A DNA stretch of 64,000 nucleotides, from NCBI RefSeq assembly GCF_000219625.1, contig NC_018210.1, positions 1,984,001 through 2,048,000 of the forward strand, written 5' to 3'. The notes under the pieces are model-generated. The model was given only the letters and a program-made list of their open reading frames with translations. It ran no database searches and was not told the DNA's origin. A program made the position numbers and the translations under genes. The stretch comes from Zymoseptoria tritici IPO323. Its lineage: Eukaryota; Ascomycota; Dothideomycetes; Mycosphaerellales; Mycosphaerellaceae. Numbering within the stretch: the stretch's first letter is position 1; each line of letters opens with the position of its first letter. Below, piece by piece: positions 18,799-32,714 of the stretch.

Positions 18799-21700
18799 CT
18801 ACTCCTCCACCTCCACCGCCTCCGCCATGACGTGCTCCCCTTCATCCAAAACCCCCATCACCGTCTTCAGGTTTTTCAGCATCTCCTCCGCATGCCCGAC
18901 CAGCAACAACTTCTCCGCGTTCGCCGGCAGTCCCAAATACGTCGGCGGTTCTCGCTCCGGCAACTCCTTCACCCACTGCAAAAACACCTCCTTGCCCGTA
19001 CCACTCGGCAACACCGCACCCACCGATTTGTCCTCGGCCACTTCTCCAATCAGATTGAATCCCTCCTCGAATGCGTCCGCCGTCAACGTCTTCTCGACCA
19101 GTGTCTTCAACTCCCGCATGTCCCCAGCATCATCCACTTTGCCGGCGTACATCTCCGAGATCAACGCGCGGAGCATGTCCCAAGGAATGGACTTCGGCGC
19201 CACGTTCGACCGACCACGAGCGAGGTTGTCGATCCACCACTGGATGATGAATGCAGAACACTCAAAGTCGGCGTCGTTGAATTCCCAGAACCCCTTCCAC
19301 CCGAGGCGGGGTGCGTAGCGGAGACGCTCTTGCACGACGGCGTGGAGGAAAGAGAGTAAGAAGTGGACTCGCGCTTTTTCCACGGGTTGCTGGACGGCTT
19401 TCTCGGGGAGAGAAGTGAGAGAGTCGCGCATGTTGGCGCGAATACCGGCGGGCTGCTCGTACATCAGGACGCGGGAGGCGCGGAGCAGGCTGGATGGGAT
19501 CTTTGGGCTGGTCTCCATCGACAAGAAGAGGCGGAAGTCTTTGTGCGGCTTGAGTGCGTCGATGCGCTTGACGAGGTTCTGCAGCCATTCCGTTGCGAGG
19601 TGAACGTTCTTGATCAGCACCCAGGATCCATTGGCTGCTGCACCAGCAAGAGCGGCGTCGGCGCTTGCCAAGCTCTCGTTGGAGCCCATGGCTACGCTTG
19701 TGCAGCTGGCCTGCGTGCGCTCGACGAGTTGATCGACTTTGTAGCTGGCGTCGAATCCAGGGCTTGAGCAGAGTGCGATTGGAGAGCTGGCAACAGTCTC
19801 TCGAGCCACGCGGCCAAGGTCTTCGGCAACGTCCAGGAAGGATTGGCCAAAGACCGCGGTGATGAAACGCTCTGTCGCCGGCACAAGTCGGTCTATGCGG
19901 AAGAGCTTCACGAGGAGAAGCTCTTTCAGGGCTTTGTCGTTGTCATTGCCACTGAACTGCGCTGCGCCAGGAACGTGCATCTCGGCTTCTTCGACGGCGA
20001 AGAACTTGGCCCACTCGGGAGAGTCGGTATCTGATGCAAGATTCTTCAGGCCATTAATACGCGAGGCAAAAGCGACGCCTTGTTCCTTTTGCTCAGGAAC
20101 AGAAGACACATCACCGCCAGCAATCTTCTCGTCGAGCAAGGTGTCCAGGAACGTCTTGTCCATTGGGAAAGGCGCTGCTTGAGCCAGAAGCACCGCAAAG
20201 GTAAGGCGATCCTTCTGTAGCAGTGACGCTGATGTTTCGCGGTACGTCTTGCCGAACAGAGAGCGCACGATCGAATCACTCCTCTTCTTGGAGTCCCTCT
20301 CGCTGGATTCGCGGGCTGTCCGTAGAACGAATTCGAAGATGTTGACAAAGTACTGCAGCGAGAATTGGTAAAAGCTGTGCACATGGTAGAGCTGTTCCAG
20401 GACCGCAAAAATTGCAGAGCAGGAGCGGGCAATAATCTCGTAGGTGTTCATGATGGTGTTGACCTCGTTCATGACTCCTTCTGTCTCCGATGCTTTGGCT
20501 GTGATCTCCGTGGCCTCATTCTTGAGTGTTTCCAAAGTCTCGATGACGTTCTCGTCGTCCAAAATGTTGCCGCGAGACTCATTGAGGGCCTGAAGAAGCT
20601 TGCGCTCCAAACCTCGCAGGCGTTGCGTAAATTCGCCTTGCATCTTTACCAGATTGGATCGGCGCTCATCGACATCAGGACGCTCGGACTTGAGGACATC
20701 GTTCAAAGTCTGCGTCTTCAGACTGCTCTGCGTCACCGTGAAGTTGACAAAGGTGGTCCTGCTGCAGATGTCGGGCGCGAATGCCGCCGATGGGTCTTTG
20801 GTAGACAAATAAAGCTTGAATGCGGGCGAGAAATCGATCTCCTGCCGTCCAAGCTGAATCAAGACTCGTCCTCCCGTTCTCTGCGTCTCTTTGTTGAGTA
20901 CATGGTTCAGAATGGGATCGATGTGCTCCGCGTCTTGGATGAGGATCGGATTGCCGAATCGCAGTGCGCTCTCCAATTGCTTGACGAACGAGCTGTCCAA
21001 GAAACTGGTGACGGTGAGACGGCGCTCCTTGCTTTCATTCTGGAGGAAGTCGGTGACGCGGCCGGATGGGTCGATGATGAGTGGGTAGCGGTTGTATCGC
21101 TTCAGCATGATGGCATTCTCAGTGCACAACTCATCGACTGGCAGGGCATTCTCATGCCACTGCTGCCTCTCGTCCGCAGTGGAGAGATACTCCGACAGAG
21201 CATTTTGCGACTTGAACGCGATGCCGGAGGAAGACAGTTGAAGCGACCAGTCCTCCACCATTGCTCGGCGATATTGCTGGTCGTACAAACCGGCATATGC
21301 CAAGAATCCAGCCGCAAGGAATACGTCTCCAATGATGGTCTCCATTTGAACTTGAAAGGTCTTGCTCGTGTCTTCCCAGCGACCACGCTCCGAAGAAAGG
21401 CTGTTGAGCAATCGCATGCTGCGATCGACCTTTGACTGCACTCGAGTCATCTCTGCTTTGATGGCTTCGGTCTGGCTAATCAGCGAAGCGTACTCCGCCT
21501 TGTAGGTTGCAATGCTTTGCTCCAGCTCGGTGAGAGTGTTCATGATCGCCTTCGCTTCCGCCTTGGTTTGAAGGGCTTCGTCCTGCAAGGTATCGACCTC
21601 CTCGCGAAGTGGGCCGACACGATCGAGGATCTCGGAGTAGTTGACCTGTGCTTCGACCCATTGTACGAGCGGTCCACAGGCTTTGCTGGCACGCTGCACA

Positions 21701-24700
21701 CGCTCGAAAGTGAACTCTTCCTTGGAAATGTACTCGGCAGTCATCTTGTTCCTGAGTTGAGGTGTCATCTGTCTCTCGTTGTCGTAGCCGACGATGCTTG
21801 CGATGAAATCATCGCGACGCACGATGCTGACGATTGTCTTCCAGTCGTTGGCCTTGTGACCTAGAAGTGTGCAGACGGACTCCAATGCCAGCTTGACACC
21901 AGCGGGAGGATTCTGCATGGACCGCACCTCGGTCAGATGTTGGCGCTTGATGTTGCTGACGCTGCGCTGAGCTTCCTCTACAGCAGGCTCTGCCTTGGCG
22001 AGATCTCTCATAACGACCTCTCGACGCTTGGCGACTTCCTGCTCCTGGACTTCAAGTGCAGCTTGGATCTCGAGTGATGATGCGCGGCGTTGCTCGGCCT
22101 CACGTTGATCAGCCACCATTCTCTGAAGCTTCTCACTCGCTTCGGCATCCTTCTTTTCGAGGTCAATCTTCTTGGTAGCCAGGCTCTTCTTCAGCTCCGA
22201 CACTTTGTCAACAGTCTCGCGAAGTTTGTCAAGACCGACATTGAGATGGCGTTGCTGCTCTTCAAGATCATCGCGCTTCTCGTTGAAAAGCTTGACGAAT
22301 TGCTCAACAAAGTCCAGGAATTGTCGAGGCGTCAAAAATGTCGTCTTGTTCTGTTGACGCTTCAGGCGATCGTTGAATGAGCGAATCGAATGATGCACAT
22401 GCACCATGGCGTTGACAACCGCGTCTCGATGGTTGAGTGGCATTTCCAGCTGGTCGAAGGCAATCGGAAGGCTGTCTGGCGCATTGAAGTTGCTTCGATC
22501 AATGTCAACCGCGAGAGTGCGTTCGTAAGCAACCTGGTATAAGGCCTGATCAGACCAGTCGCCGAACCAATTAAGGACGCAACGATTGAACAGGGCCGGA
22601 CTCGTAGCTGCTTTGGAGGAAAGGCCTTCAGTTGGCGGGTTCATGGTGAAGACGACATGCAGATTGCGAACAATCTGCTGGGTGAACCATTTGTACAGTT
22701 CCTCCTGCGAGTCGAGGAGCAGGCCCTGGCGTTGTGCGCCTTCTTTGCAAGCCGTCATAAGGGTTGCGTACTCATCACCTTCGAAGAGACCAGGGACTTC
22801 GCCGTTGGCGAGAAGCGTGTTCATGCGTTCCAGGAATCCAGAGTCTAGCACGTTCGATTCATCCATGATGAAGCAAATCTTCTCTCCCTTACAGCCACAT
22901 CGGCGAAGGACAGTCCGGAGATCTTCGTCGAAGTCCTCGGCGGAGTACTTGCCGTGCACTTTGATCTGGAATACGGCGAGACCGTTCATCCAGGCGACAA
23001 AGCGTGAGAGCGTAGTCTTTCCGCTGCCGCTTACACCGATGAGGATGAGATGACCTTGAGGTTGTCGGAAGACGCGGTCGATTCGAAGAACATGGTCCAG
23101 GACGTCGTTGAAGAGGATCAGTGGAACATCGAGCTCTTCTTCGCAGAAGGTCCGCAGGCGTGCCTTGACAAAGTCTCGAAGCTGTTCGCGCGCCACAGGC
23201 ACATAGTTCTTTGAAAGCCAGTTCGAAAAGAGAATGGGGCGCTGAAGTGCCACTGCTTGGTCGAGATTGGGAAAATACTCGTTGGCGACGCGATTGACGG
23301 TCTCCTCGGTCCATTGACGTTCAGAATCGTCGATAAGACGATCGGAGAACAGTCTCAATGCTTCATGTGCCCAGATACGCACAAGGCCTTCCAACGACAA
23401 AGTCTCGAGAGGCTTGATGGCCTCGTAGATTGCGCGCACCCATCGGGTCAGCTCACGCGGCGAGTAGATGTAATGCGGCTGGATCTCTGCAGTGAAGCGT
23501 TTTTGCGAGTCGAGATAGACCGTGATCATTGCTTGCGTCAAGGCATCTGCGTACCCACGAAGCGTGGGCACGATCTTGAGAATGGCATTGTTGAATGTGC
23601 CGTAGATTTGCTTCAGCGACAGCTCGCCAGGGTAATCCACCATGACGAGTGGGGCGTGTCGTAGGAATCGCAAACCGAGCGGAGTACGTCCAGCATCAGT
23701 CGGAGGATTGCAAGCACCCACAAATTGAATGCGTTCCAGATTCACCCAGCTTCTGGTGGTTGTCCGCCAGAAACCGCCATGCTCGACCAGCTGCCTCAAG
23801 AAGGATATAACGCGCTGTGTGCCGTACTTATCCGGAGCTGGCAAGTTGATCTCGTCGCAGAATACGACGAGCCAGCGTCCGATCTGCCGAGGAGCCATGG
23901 TGACGCCACTGAGCGACTTCTTGTAGTCACAGTACTGCTCTAGTGTCTTGACCAGAAGATCGGGAGTGGTTGCACTGGAAAAGTTGAGACCCACGACTTC
24001 CATGTTGGGCAATTTGCGCAACGCGCTGAACAGCGTCATCGTCTTACCAGAACCAGGTGGACCACAGAGCAGAAGGGGTTTGTGCTCCGCAAGGAATGAG
24101 TAAAGAACGTCCTCATGTCTGGCAGTGTCTAGAGTGGGAATGACAAGATCGGTCTGCGTAACGGAGTGGGTGTTGATGTCGATCGTTGGAACATCGTCCT
24201 GCCACGAAGCCCAGGCGGCGTTGGGGAGGGTGACCTTGTAGTCTATGAGAGAGGCTTGGTCGGTCAGGGTGGGCATGTCCAGAGTCGCCTCGCCCGCCAG
24301 GTAATCACCAAATGCCTTGCGATCAAGCAGAGGGCAGTCTCCGGTGAAAGACCACACAGCGGCAAGGAGGACTTGCTTCGACAAGTAGGCATCAATTTGC
24401 TCGTCGGCCAGTGGGAAGTCCGTGTGTTGTATGTTGTATTCCAGCACAGATCGGCATGCTTTGCGGAGCAGGGAGAACAGCGTGCCAATCGCTCGAATTG
24501 ACGTAAACTCCATGATATGCCGCTTGTTCATGCACTGCTCAATAGCTTTCAGTACAAAGTTGCTCTGAGTCAGGCATCGGCTGAGGATCTCTGCCATGAG
24601 GCCCTGGACGGCGAGTCTCGATTCAGTCGAGGTGGACGTGCCGGTATCTTCCTCCAGATCCTCGAATGTGGCCGTCTGAAGCTGAGCCAGGTATCTGGAC

Positions 24701-27700
24701 AGCATGACATCGATGTCGACTGTGTCATCGCTGAACCATACCATACCGCAACGACTGACAGTGGCCAGAGTGGCGTACCGCAACGTCTCAACTTCGAACA
24801 TGACCCGGACATTGCTCGGCAGGCCAAGCCGCTCACCGTTGGGAAGCGTGAGCAGCTTGTTGTCATCGAGCACGCTGTTCAAGTTTTCGACCCATTCGGG
24901 ATCGACGTCGCCATCGAAGACGATCCAGTGACGCTTTCCGTCTTCACCTCGCAGGTTGTCCACGACCTTCCGCAGAATGCTGGTGAAGAGACCATCGGTC
25001 CATTCGCGAGTCGTGCTGTCCAACGTACCGTAGAGGCTCTCCTTGGACATGACCTTCGGGTCGATGACATGACACACGCCTTCGATGCCATCAACTTTCT
25101 GAAGCGCGGCAAGCAGAGCCTGCCAAGCGGTCGATTTCCCTGTACCAGAGCTTCCAACCATCATGACACCGTGATGGAGGCTCTGAATTTGGTACAGTTG
25201 TAGGACCTTGGTCAGCCAGGCGTCCGTAGCGACGAGCTTGCGCTCCTTGACGACTTCTTCCAATGCGGATCGCAGTTCCTCCAATGAAGCTGGCATGTAT
25301 TGGACTCCTGGGAACGCTTCGGCTTCGACCTGCGCCATCAGCAGCGCATCGTCTCTGACCAATTTTGGCGCAATCGTCTCTCGGATGCTCTGAACGATGA
25401 TCTGAGGTTCCACAACAGTGTCTGCACCTTCTGCCCCGACGACAGCGATTCTCGTCCTCTTCAGACCTCCAGAGCTGACCAGTACACTCTTCAGCGCACG
25501 CAAGCCAAAGTCGTAGTGCGGCTGCTTCGACAAAGTCGCCGCACATTGATCGAAGAATGGAACAGTCTGTCTAGAAAGCGTCTTGGCTTCTGAGAATCCT
25601 TGTGAGAACAGCATGACCTCCGCGATGATCTCTTTGTCGGGCTTCGACATGGCTACACTGCGGAAAAGCTTCTTCAGGTTGTCGGGGAGATTTGAGCGTC
25701 CAGCGTATCCCGGATTCATGGTGATGAACATGCCAGTCAACGGGTGCACCTTGAGTTGACGGCCAACAAGATCGATCTGCGCGTTAGGATCAAGTGCGCG
25801 CTTCCGAAGTCCAACCTGAATGTTCTGGATTTGCTGGGAGACGGCGGACAGAATGCGCTCTTCCAGTCTGTTGAACTCATCGAAACAACCCCACGCACCG
25901 ACTTGAGAGATACCGAGAAAAATGCGACCCATGGCTTGAAAGTCGAAAGTGTCGTCGCAGTTGAAGACCAGAGTGAACCGTCCAAGCTGAACGCCCAGAG
26001 CTTTGACCGATTCGGTCTTGCCGGTACCTGCAGGACCGTATGGCGAGCCACCGAGTCGCTGACACAACGCCTGACTGAGCGTGAGGAAACAGCGATCGGT
26101 GAGGGGCGTGCGTACAAGTCTTTCGGGCACTCCGAGATACTCAAATCCATACGCCAGAGTAGCGTTGGCAACGTTGACTTGCAGCCGATCCAGTGGAGCA
26201 GCGGCGGGATCAAAGTCGTAACGCATTTGCAGGAGCCACAGGTAGTGGGTTGGCGAGTCGGCGCCACCTTGAATGAGCTTCTCGATTGTATCGCGCTGGT
26301 GCACGAACTCGGTGATGAGATGCTCGCATTTCTTGCGGTAGACGGGCTCGAGCTCTCGCAGGACAGATGACGCAAGGAACTTGAGCTTGCTGACCTGGGT
26401 TTCGAAGAGATTCTGAAGAGCAGCACCGCCTTGCTGTAGAGCTGCGCCCACACGAGAAGTCCAGAGAGCTTGTGTAGCAAGAATGGCAATTTGCGCAGGG
26501 TACTTGTCGATGTAACCTTCAAACGCGCTGTCGCTGTCTTCCTCGAGGTTGCCATACTCGTCGACAGCCTCGACCAGCAACTCAGAGAGGGTTTCTCTCA
26601 TCCCATTCTCCAAAGCCCGCAGCCAGTCGTTGATTTTCGGAGTCGCAACCAGGTTGATCGGCGTGCGAAGCATGACCTCCTCGCCTTCTCTTGATGTCAG
26701 GCCGAGAATGTTCGACTCTTCGTCAAGCACGAGGCCGGAGAGGCCGGCAAACATCTTCCGCAGATGCTTTGCAATGCGCAAGGTGTCGTTGCTGTTGCCT
26801 ATGATCTCAAGCAGGTCCTCGTCTCCAACAAAGTAGAAACGCGGGAACGCAACACGCTCCTTTTCGAGATACTCTCCGAGAGCTTTTTGGATCTTGTTCA
26901 ATAGATCGGCCAAGCGCTCGAGCGAACGTTGCACATCGGGAATGTTGAGGACCTCGAGCACTTGCGGCGAGCGGTAAACTTTCTTGAGAACGTTCATGAA
27001 CTCGCTGTTGATGTTTGCGAATCGAGAGGATTCGACGGGAAGCAGATGCTTGATGTCGGCATTGCCAGTGAAGACGCCCTCGAGGTACACCCATTGGCGC
27101 TGCACATCAATCCAAACATCGAACAGTACGTGAATACGATTCAACTTGTCCTCCCACGACGATGCCTCCTCTTCAAACTCCTTGTAGTAGGGCGAGTGCC
27201 TCATGGCTTGGAGAGAATTGAGATGGTCGCTGCATTTGGCGAAAAGGTCGTCCCAGCCCCGGATCAGGCGACACTTCTGCTGGTAGTTGACGAGGTCAAG
27301 AGAGTAGTTCTGCCAGTGTTCTCGCACAGATCGAACAAACTCTTCGAGGGCCATCTCACCTTGTGCTTGGGCGATGACATCCCGGATCACTGATTCGCTC
27401 GGGCCGAGCTGCAGATCCCAGACATCTCCCAAGGTCATAGAGAGCGCAGAGTACCGCTTTGATGGCTGTAGGTTTTTGAAGATGCGAACCCAGTGTCGCT
27501 CGCGCACAGCATCCGAGCGCATCTCCGTCAGAAGAGGGTTGACTTTCAGAAGCTGGCGAAGCACAGACTGCAGGTGCTCGAACGCAGCATATGAGCGCAT
27601 GCGACTGGGCATTTCCTTGGTCGTCTTGATGAGATTGTCAATCGCCTGGCGTAGCTTGCGAGGTTGGACGCTATTCCACGGCTGTTCTCGAATGTCGCTC

Positions 27701-30700
27701 AACTGCTCCCATACACCCGTCAGGTTTGCCCAAACAGATTTGTAATCTTGGACCTCAGTCAACAGATCAGCCAGCATGTTGTCCGGACTCGCGGGAAGCT
27801 CAAGCGCTTCCTTTGCTTTAGACACCATCTCCGATTGTTCTTGCAGCTGTGTCAAGTCTGTGTCAAAACTCTCCAGGGTGGACACGGCTTCTGCTGGCGG
27901 TATCGATCCTGATTCGGGACGCTGCTCTCTCCATCGCTCGGTCATTTCTGCAATCTTGCGCGAAATGACGCCGTCTTCAGCGATGATCTTGGCGCGCAGG
28001 CCCTCTGTGTGGTCGGCAATCTGCTTGCTCTTCTTGTCCAAGACTTCCATCAAAGCTGCCCACTCATGGTCGACCTGTTCGACGTATAGCCAGTCTTTGG
28101 GGTATTGAAATCGTAAGCGAGACAAGGTCTGTTGTCCCTGGCGAAACGTCTCCATCTCAGGTTCCCATATCTTGGTCTGACGCTTACAGGTCTGCACGAC
28201 TGTGATAAAGGACACTGCGTGTGAAGTCGATGTCGCCTGCATAGATTGACCTTCAAGGGCTTTTCTTGCGCGCTGGAGCTCGGTGTATACATCCACGAGA
28301 CGGGTGGCAAACATGGTAGAGAAGTGGGTCAGCAGGTCGTGCTGCCACTGATCGTATTTGGCGTTGACCTTGGATTGAACCTGTTCATAGTTGATGACCA
28401 GGTGGCCAAAAGAACGGCGCATGCCGGATGTGTCAAAGGTGTCACGCTTTTGTCGAATTTCCAAGATCAGTTGCAACCACAAATCGAGCTCCTCGCCCAG
28501 GTCGTCCTGGATCTGTTGCATTTGGAGGTCCCACAATGACTGGAATTGCAGCCATTCGTCGACGTAGCGCTGCGCTACACTGAGCTTCTTCTCAATGCAC
28601 TCATATAAGCTCGCAAGGGCACCCATGGACATGATCGCAAGTTCCGAGTATGTTATCGTAGGCGCCGATGTGCCCACCGTCAATGCATTCTCAAAGCGCG
28701 ATGCCTGGAGCTTCGGGAGACTGCAGACGGTCCCAAGCCAGGCGTGGAGGTTGCCGAGCCAGCCAGCTTTGGCATCCTCCAACGGTGGCTCCAGCTGGAT
28801 GATCTGACTCTGCATGACAATATCGTGTGCGAATACATCTATGTTGGGAGATCCGACTTCCGATTGAGAGTTCTGCTCGGCACCGAAGCCGTGCTCGAAG
28901 TCCTCTGTCCAGTCTTTTAATGCTTGCTGGAGTCGTGCATGAAGAATCTCCACAACTCTATTGTTAGTTTGAGCGACCCAATAAGGGATGTTGGCAAAAC
29001 CTTCAAGATTGAGCTGATCAATCGCTCGCTGTAAGGTCTCGAGATGGGACGTGAATGCTTCAGGCGAGAATGGGCAGCTCCGCAGCTCTCGGAGAGCGGT
29101 ATCGACGGTGACTTGGACTGCGGACAGGGCAGATGTCTTGCTCTGGAGAGTTGCGATCGCGTTGCCCAGATTGCGCACGAACTGCACATGAAGTTTGTCA
29201 TCGCCCGAGCCGCCTTCGCCAACTTGACGGGCGTGAACGTCATAGGCGAGAACGAATGTCTCCCATCTAATTGCAGTGCCCTTGGCGATGAAACTCTGAA
29301 CCGCATTTCTGTATCCGCTGAGCAGTGCGGTGACATCCGTCATGCCCTCAATGACCAGGCCGGTCTGCGCGTAGGTGTTCAAGCTTTCCATGAGACTGAC
29401 GGCGAAGGGATACACTCGCCGGGCCTCCTTTGAGACATTGGTGATGGCATGAGGCACGTTGAAGTTCAGCCAAAGCAGGTTCCGCACCTCCTTGAATAGA
29501 ATGATGACTTGAGAGTCAAAGTTCACAGAGATCTCCAAAACGTTGCCTCGTGCCCTGTTATGTGTCACCGCGAAAAGTCGGCCAGCGATGGAAAGATGCC
29601 GGCGGTCGATGTCTCGAAGCCAGTCGTCAAATATTGGCTTGGTGTCCAGCTTTCTCCGAAATCCTTCACCGAGACTGTAGAGGCGCTGGCCATCGGTGTG
29701 CTCCTTCCATTTGTGCCCGAGGATGTTCTCGATCTTGCTGAGATAGTTGTTGAGCTGGCGCTCAATCTGCCGCGCGCGTATGATGGCTCCCGATATTGGA
29801 GGAAGATCATGGAGCTGAGCCATGCCATGAGCTTCCGATTGTCCATACTGGTGAGTGAAGCGCTGTTGCAGACTGTCGATGTCATCGCGGACGTTGTTCA
29901 TCAGCTGAACCTGGTACTCTGCGATGGCACCCTTGATCTTTGGTCGCACGAACAGTGCATTGAACTTGGAGAAGACGCGGAACATCTCGTTTGCGGACTT
30001 CGCGACAGCCAGGCGATCACGAAGCCGAGCGATGATCGAGTTCTCTACTCGTGCTGTGCGCTCGTTGTACGCCGCCTCAGCCTGCGTCCACAGCCGCTCG
30101 CCTTCCTCCGAGATGTCAAGAGCATCGACGTCCTTGACAGCTGTGTACGCCTGCTCAATCTCCTCGGCAGCATCGACGTCGCCCATCTCCTCCACAATGA
30201 CAGGTGCTGATACCCCCTCGGACAAATCTAGAGACTCATCATCGGGCCCAAGAACATTCGCAATAGTCTTCTGCAGCTGATTGTGATCTTCGCGGAACTT
30301 GTAGATGTAGTTGATGCGATTCTGGGTCTTCTCGTGCTGCTTGATGATCTTGATGGGAATGAATTTGTCGTTTCTCCTCCGCGTAACCTCGCGGGCGACA
30401 TTGGTGAAGTCCTTCACGTGTTCGTCCCAGGAGAACCACACTCGATTGACATTACCAATCGTCTTTCTGAACTCTTCGAAGCTGAGGTGCATCAGAGTCC
30501 GTCCGTGCAGAAGGTGGTGCAGGCGTGCGTCGACATCGGCGGAAATCGCCTGAACAAGGGGCAGGGCTCTGGCAGTTGGGTATAGACAGATGCGCATTTT
30601 CTTGTTGAGATGAATAAAAATGGCATCCAGAGCCTCTCGCACCTTCTCTACGGACACCGCCGAGAGGAGCTCTTCGATAGGGAAGCCATTGAACAGCTGC

Positions 30701-31773
30701 ATGTACTTTTGCACGTCTAGCTTGGTATCTTGGAGCTTTGTGTCTGACGAGAAACTCGCGGTGATGCCGTGTCGCTTGGCCTTCTCCAATATCTTCATGG
30801 TCAGCATCACGCCGCCGCTTTCAAGTTGTGCCTCGATTCCTTCTATTGCGTTCTCCATTGCGAGCCAAAAGTTCTTCTCTTGAGACGTCGTGCCAACTTT
30901 TCGATCGTCCTTGATTCTGGTGAACTCACGGATCTGCTTGATCCACTCGTTGGCCATGTTTTGAAGTCGATTCAGCAGTGAGCTGTCGGTGACAATGTTC
31001 TCGGGAATCTGATTAGCCGCCGCGTTCCAGTCTCCGTTCGCTTCAGCTAACTGTGCCATGACAGCTTGGTGAATCTGGAACCGAGGCCCTTCGACTTCGA
31101 TGTTTTGTTGGAGGCTCTGAAGGGACACCTCGAGATCTGCCAGCTTTTTCCTCGTGCTCGGTACTCCTGGGCGAACCTCCCCTTCCGATCGCTGATTGTC
31201 ACCCGCTGATGATGACCCACCGGCTGTGGCCTCGAAGAAGGGGCCAAGAGCGCCGCGCACGAAACCATGCAAGCTCTCGTATGGCGATACGGTCGATTCA
31301 GCGGAGCCGGGAGCTCCAGGCAGCAAGAAGTTCACCACAGAGACTTGCTTGCTAACAGGAACGCCTGGCACGATTGGCGCCGGTCTCTTGAGAAAAGCCA
31401 CGCAGCCGAGTGTCCGCGCCGAATACTTCAACTCGGATGTAAGGATGTATGTATCATGTGGCTCGTGACGTTCCTTCCCATTTATGTGTCCATTCGAGAG
31501 CGACATCGATGCGGGTGATTCCTTCAAGACGTAAAGCGCCAGCTGCGACTCCAACGCGAATCGCACACATCTCGCTAATGTATCGTCCAGGACGGTATCA
31601 TGTAGAAGACTTCCTGGGCCTCTCAGCTCTTCATCTGTTGCCGCTAGTGTCACTTCAAGGACACTTGTGAGGTATTTGACGATTGTCTGCGGGTCGACAA
31701 CGAGTGAGGAGGCGGGCGGAGACACTGTGCCGTTGGCCACGCCATTCGCTCCTTGGACCAAAGGGTCCTCCAT
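18799..31773 (-). CDS. nudA: Cytoplasmic dynein-1 heavy chain
   Basis: A single uninterrupted frame of 4324 codons, close to the 4.3-4.4 kb codon length of filamentous-fungal dynein heavy chains. The N-terminal tail (1 to about 1850) binds intermediate and light intermediate chains. The motor follows: AAA1 Walker [11 protein letters not shown] with Lys1919 and CFDEFNR; AAA2 GSSGTGKST with Lys2213; AAA3 GPPGSGKTM with Lys2577; AAA4 GVSGSGKTT with Lys2919. The stalk coiled coil and microtubule-binding tip lie at about 3170-3465, then AAA5-AAA6 and the C-terminal domain. All four P-loops appear intact, so ATP binding at AAA1-4 should be retained. It powers minus-end transport of nuclei, early endosomes and spindles. 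The gene name follows the Aspergillus orthologue (also dhc1/DYN1). Confidence 0.97.
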   Translation of the reverse strand: MEDPLVQGANGVANGTVSPPASSLVVDPQTIVKYLTSVLEVTLAATDEELRGPGSLLHDTVLDDTLARCVRFALESQLALYVLKESPASMSLSNGHINGKERHEPHDTYILTSELKYSARTLGCVAFLKRPAPIVPGVPVSKQVSVVNFLLPGAPGSAESTVSPYESLHGFVRGALGPFFEATAGGSSSAGDNQRSEGEVRPGVPSTRKKLADLEVSLQSLQQNIEVEGPRFQIHQAVMAQLAEANGDWNAAANQIPENIVTDSSLLNRLQNMANEWIKQIREFTRIKDDRKVGTTSQEKNFWLAMENAIEGIEAQLESGGVMLTMKILEKAKRHGITASFSSDTKLQDTKLDVQKYMQLFNGFPIEELLSAVSVEKVREALDAIFIHLNKKMRICLYPTARALPLVQAISADVDARLHHLLHGRTLMHLSFEEFRKTIGNVNRVWFSWDEHVKDFTNVAREVTRRRNDKFIPIKIIKQHEKTQNRINYIYKFREDHNQLQKTIANVLGPDDESLDLSEGVSAPVIVEEMGDVDAAEEIEQAYTAVKDVDALDISEEGERLWTQAEAAYNERTARVENSIIARLRDRLAVAKSANEMFRVFSKFNALFVRPKIKGAIAEYQVQLMNNVRDDIDSLQQRFTHQYGQSEAHGMAQLHDLPPISGAIIRARQIERQLNNYLSKIENILGHKWKEHTDGQRLYSLGEGFRRKLDTKPIFDDWLRDIDRRHLSIAGRLFAVTHNRARGNVLEISVNFDSQVIILFKEVRNLLWLNFNVPHAITNVSKEARRVYPFAVSLMESLNTYAQTGLVIEGMTDVTALLSGYRNAVQSFIAKGTAIRWETFVLAYDVHARQVGEGGSGDDKLHVQFVRNLGNAIATLQSKTSALSAVQVTVDTALRELRSCPFSPEAFTSHLETLQRAIDQLNLEGFANIPYWVAQTNNRVVEILHARLQQALKDWTEDFEHGFGAEQNSQSEVGSPNIDVFAHDIVMQSQIIQLEPPLEDAKAGWLGNLHAWLGTVCSLPKLQASRFENALTVGTSAPTITYSELAIMSMGALASLYECIEKKLSVAQRYVDEWLQFQSLWDLQMQQIQDDLGEELDLWLQLILEIRQKRDTFDTSGMRRSFGHLVINYEQVQSKVNAKYDQWQHDLLTHFSTMFATRLVDVYTELQRARKALEGQSMQATSTSHAVSFITVVQTCKRQTKIWEPEMETFRQGQQTLSRLRFQYPKDWLYVEQVDHEWAALMEVLDKKSKQIADHTEGLRAKIIAEDGVISRKIAEMTERWREQRPESGSIPPAEAVSTLESFDTDLTQLQEQSEMVSKAKEALELPASPDNMLADLLTEVQDYKSVWANLTGVWEQLSDIREQPWNSVQPRKLRQAIDNLIKTTKEMPSRMRSYAAFEHLQSVLRQLLKVNPLLTEMRSDAVRERHWVRIFKNLQPSKRYSALSMTLGDVWDLQLGPSESVIRDVIAQAQGEMALEEFVRSVREHWQNYSLDLVNYQQKCRLIRGWDDLFAKCSDHLNSLQAMRHSPYYKEFEEEASSWEDKLNRIHVLFDVWIDVQRQWVYLEGVFTGNADIKHLLPVESSRFANINSEFMNVLKKVYRSPQVLEVLNIPDVQRSLERLADLLNKIQKALGEYLEKERVAFPRFYFVGDEDLLEIIGNSNDTLRIAKHLRKMFAGLSGLVLDEESNILGLTSREGEEVMLRTPINLVATPKINDWLRALENGMRETLSELLVEAVDEYGNLEEDSDSAFEGYIDKYPAQIAILATQALWTSRVGAALQQGGAALQNLFETQVSKLKFLASSVLRELEPVYRKKCEHLITEFVHQRDTIEKLIQGGADSPTHYLWLLQMRYDFDPAAAPLDRLQVNVANATLAYGFEYLGVPERLVRTPLTDRCFLTLSQALCQRLGGSPYGPAGTGKTESVKALGVQLGRFTLVFNCDDTFDFQAMGRIFLGISQVGAWGCFDEFNRLEERILSAVSQQIQNIQVGLRKRALDPNAQIDLVGRQLKVHPLTGMFITMNPGYAGRSNLPDNLKKLFRSVAMSKPDKEIIAEVMLFSQGFSEAKTLSRQTVPFFDQCAATLSKQPHYDFGLRALKSVLVSSGGLKRTRIAVVGAEGADTVVEPQIIVQSIRETIAPKLVRDDALLMAQVEAEAFPGVQYMPASLEELRSALEEVVKERKLVATDAWLTKVLQLYQIQSLHHGVMMVGSSGTGKSTAWQALLAALQKVDGIEGVCHVIDPKVMSKESLYGTLDSTTREWTDGLFTSILRKVVDNLRGEDGKRHWIVFDGDVDPEWVENLNSVLDDNKLLTLPNGERLGLPSNVRVMFEVETLRYATLATVSRCGMVWFSDDTVDIDVMLSRYLAQLQTATFEDLEEDTGTSTSTESRLAVQGLMAEILSRCLTQSNFVLKAIEQCMNKRHIMEFTSIRAIGTLFSLLRKACRSVLEYNIQHTDFPLADEQIDAYLSKQVLLAAVWSFTGDCPLLDRKAFGDYLAGEATLDMPTLTDQASLIDYKVTLPNAAWASWQDDVPTIDINTHSVTQTDLVIPTLDTARHEDVLYSFLAEHKPLLLCGPPGSGKTMTLFSALRKLPNMEVVGLNFSSATTPDLLVKTLEQYCDYKKSLSGVTMAPRQIGRWLVVFCDEINLPAPDKYGTQRVISFLRQLVEHGGFWRTTTRSWVNLERIQFVGACNPPTDAGRTPLGLRFLRHAPLVMVDYPGELSLKQIYGTFNNAILKIVPTLRGYADALTQAMITVYLDSQKRFTAEIQPHYIYSPRELTRWVRAIYEAIKPLETLSLEGLVRIWAHEALRLFSDRLIDDSERQWTEETVNRVANEYFPNLDQAVALQRPILFSNWLSKNYVPVAREQLRDFVKARLRTFCEEELDVPLILFNDVLDHVLRIDRVFRQPQGHLILIGVSGSGKTTLSRFVAWMNGLAVFQIKVHGKYSAEDFDEDLRTVLRRCGCKGEKICFIMDESNVLDSGFLERMNTLLANGEVPGLFEGDEYATLMTACKEGAQRQGLLLDSQEELYKWFTQQIVRNLHVVFTMNPPTEGLSSKAATSPALFNRCVLNWFGDWSDQALYQVAYERTLAVDIDRSNFNAPDSLPIAFDQLEMPLNHRDAVVNAMVHVHHSIRSFNDRLKRQQNKTTFLTPRQFLDFVEQFVKLFNEKRDDLEEQQRHLNVGLDKLRETVDKVSELKKSLATKKIDLEKKDAEASEKLQRMVADQREAEQRRASSLEIQAALEVQEQEVAKRREVVMRDLAKAEPAVEEAQRSVSNIKRQHLTEVRSMQNPPAGVKLALESVCTLLGHKANDWKTIVSIVRRDDFIASIVGYDNERQMTPQLRNKMTAEYISKEEFTFERVQRASKACGPLVQWVEAQVNYSEILDRVGPLREEVDTLQDEALQTKAEAKAIMNTLTELEQSIATYKAEYASLISQTEAIKAEMTRVQSKVDRSMRLLNSLSSERGRWEDTSKTFQVQMETIIGDVFLAAGFLAYAGLYDQQYRRAMVEDWSLQLSSSGIAFKSQNALSEYLSTADERQQWHENALPVDELCTENAIMLKRYNRYPLIIDPSGRVTDFLQNESKERRLTVTSFLDSSFVKQLESALRFGNPILIQDAEHIDPILNHVLNKETQRTGGRVLIQLGRQEIDFSPAFKLYLSTKDPSAAFAPDICSRTTFVNFTVTQSSLKTQTLNDVLKSERPDVDERRSNLVKMQGEFTQRLRGLERKLLQALNESRGNILDDENVIETLETLKNEATEITAKASETEGVMNEVNTIMNTYEIIARSCSAIFAVLEQLYHVHSFYQFSLQYFVNIFEFVLRTARESSERDSKKRSDSIVRSLFGKTYRETSASLLQKDRLTFAVLLAQAAPFPMDKTFLDTLLDEKIAGGDVSSVPEQKEQGVAFASRINGLKNLASDTDSPEWAKFFAVEEAEMHVPGAAQFSGNDNDKALKELLLVKLFRIDRLVPATERFITAVFGQSFLDVAEDLGRVARETVASSPIALCSSPGFDASYKVDQLVERTQASCTSVAMGSNESLASADAALAGAAANGSWVLIKNVHLATEWLQNLVKRIDALKPHKDFRLFLSMETSPKIPSSLLRASRVLMYEQPAGIRANMRDSLTSLPEKAVQQPVEKARVHFLLSFLHAVVQERLRYAPRLGWKGFWEFNDADFECSAFIIQWWIDNLARGRSNVAPKSIPWDMLRALISEMYAGKVDDAGDMRELKTLVEKTLTADAFEEGFNLIGEVAEDKSVGAVLPSGTGKEVFLQWVKELPEREPPTYLGLPANAEKLLLVGHAEEMLKNLKTVMGVLDEGEHVMAEAVEVEE

Positions 31774-32714
31774 GGTGGACGATTACTGCCGCGCAGTCGG
31801 TGCGGCAATTGACATCTCTGTCTCACTTCGTGGGTTGTTTCGGTAATCGAGGTGGTCCAATCTCAGGGTGACGTGCGATTCGGGTGTGTTGCGGGCGATG
31901 TTGCGTGAGGGCGGCGATGGTAAAGAGCGGTTGATCGCTGTGAGAGATGATGCGGTAGTGTCGTCCCGGTGTGAGATGGGTGGAGGTGTAGTGGTGGTGT
32001 GAACCGGTCAGTGTTGATGTGATAAAGTTGGTGGTATTGACCCTGGCGCTCTCCTTCAAATTGAGCTACGCGTTCCAAAGTCGCGCCGGCGCCGGCTTCT
32101 GCGATAATCTGGTCCGGCTCGAGCAGCCGATCATCTCTAAGCACGTGATGGGCATCATCAGGGCATCTTCACATGTGAGAAGCGCTGCTCTCTTTCTCAC
32201 TTTCGCCGTGATTCTTAGCACTCAAGAACAGAAAGACATCGTCATCTTCAAACAGGTACATTGAGACCTTTACGACTCTGAGTTTTGAATCATCGGTCTT
32301 GCAAGGGGCAACAGCATCGCTATCGCCATTGCAGAGACACATCATTGTCCAGCACATCATCGTCCAGACACCTGCCTAGGGTTAGGGTTTGGGTACAGTG
32401 GCTTCCACGTTTCGTGCCACGATCGAAATGGGTATCTTACGAAGCCATATCTCGGCGGCACATGCAGATCCTAGAGTAGCTTGTGAGACATGTTGATAGA
32501 AGTGCTCGTGCCGGCGGGACTTGTCGAATTTGAATATAGTCGAGAGGACATTTCAAATGTTGCTGACGGCTTGATTTGCGATGCTTGCAATGGCGTCCTA
32601 CCATGGCCTTGGAATATTATGCACAATCGATTGACAGTCGTGGTCGAGACTCAGTGGTCGTATGAGTAACTCAGTACACCATTCTCATATCGTAGTTACA
32701 ATGTATGTATATCC
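31774..32714. other. Dynein upstream region and phosphatase 3' region
   Basis: About 940 bases hold no recognisable gene. A telomere-like TTAGGG motif at 32377-32393 is listed separately. Both flanking genes are on the minus strand, so this is the dynein promoter plus the phosphatase terminator. Confidence 0.5.
32377..32393 (+). promoter_or_regulatory. Telomere-like TTAGGG motif, possible Tbf1-type site
   Basis: The run TAGGGTTAGGGTTTGGG contains one full TTAGGG plus near-copies. TTAGGG is the telomere repeat of filamentous fungi; short internal copies in promoters are bound by Tbf1-type Myb factors in yeasts. It lies about 600 bases upstream of the dynein ATG. Function is inferred only. Confidence 0.35.

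Noticed and set aside
20365..21435. 356-codon plus-strand frame, and many others between 18.8 and 31.8 kb
   Set aside because: They lie antisense to the dynein heavy chain, whose frame and motifs are unmistakable; the products show no domain features.
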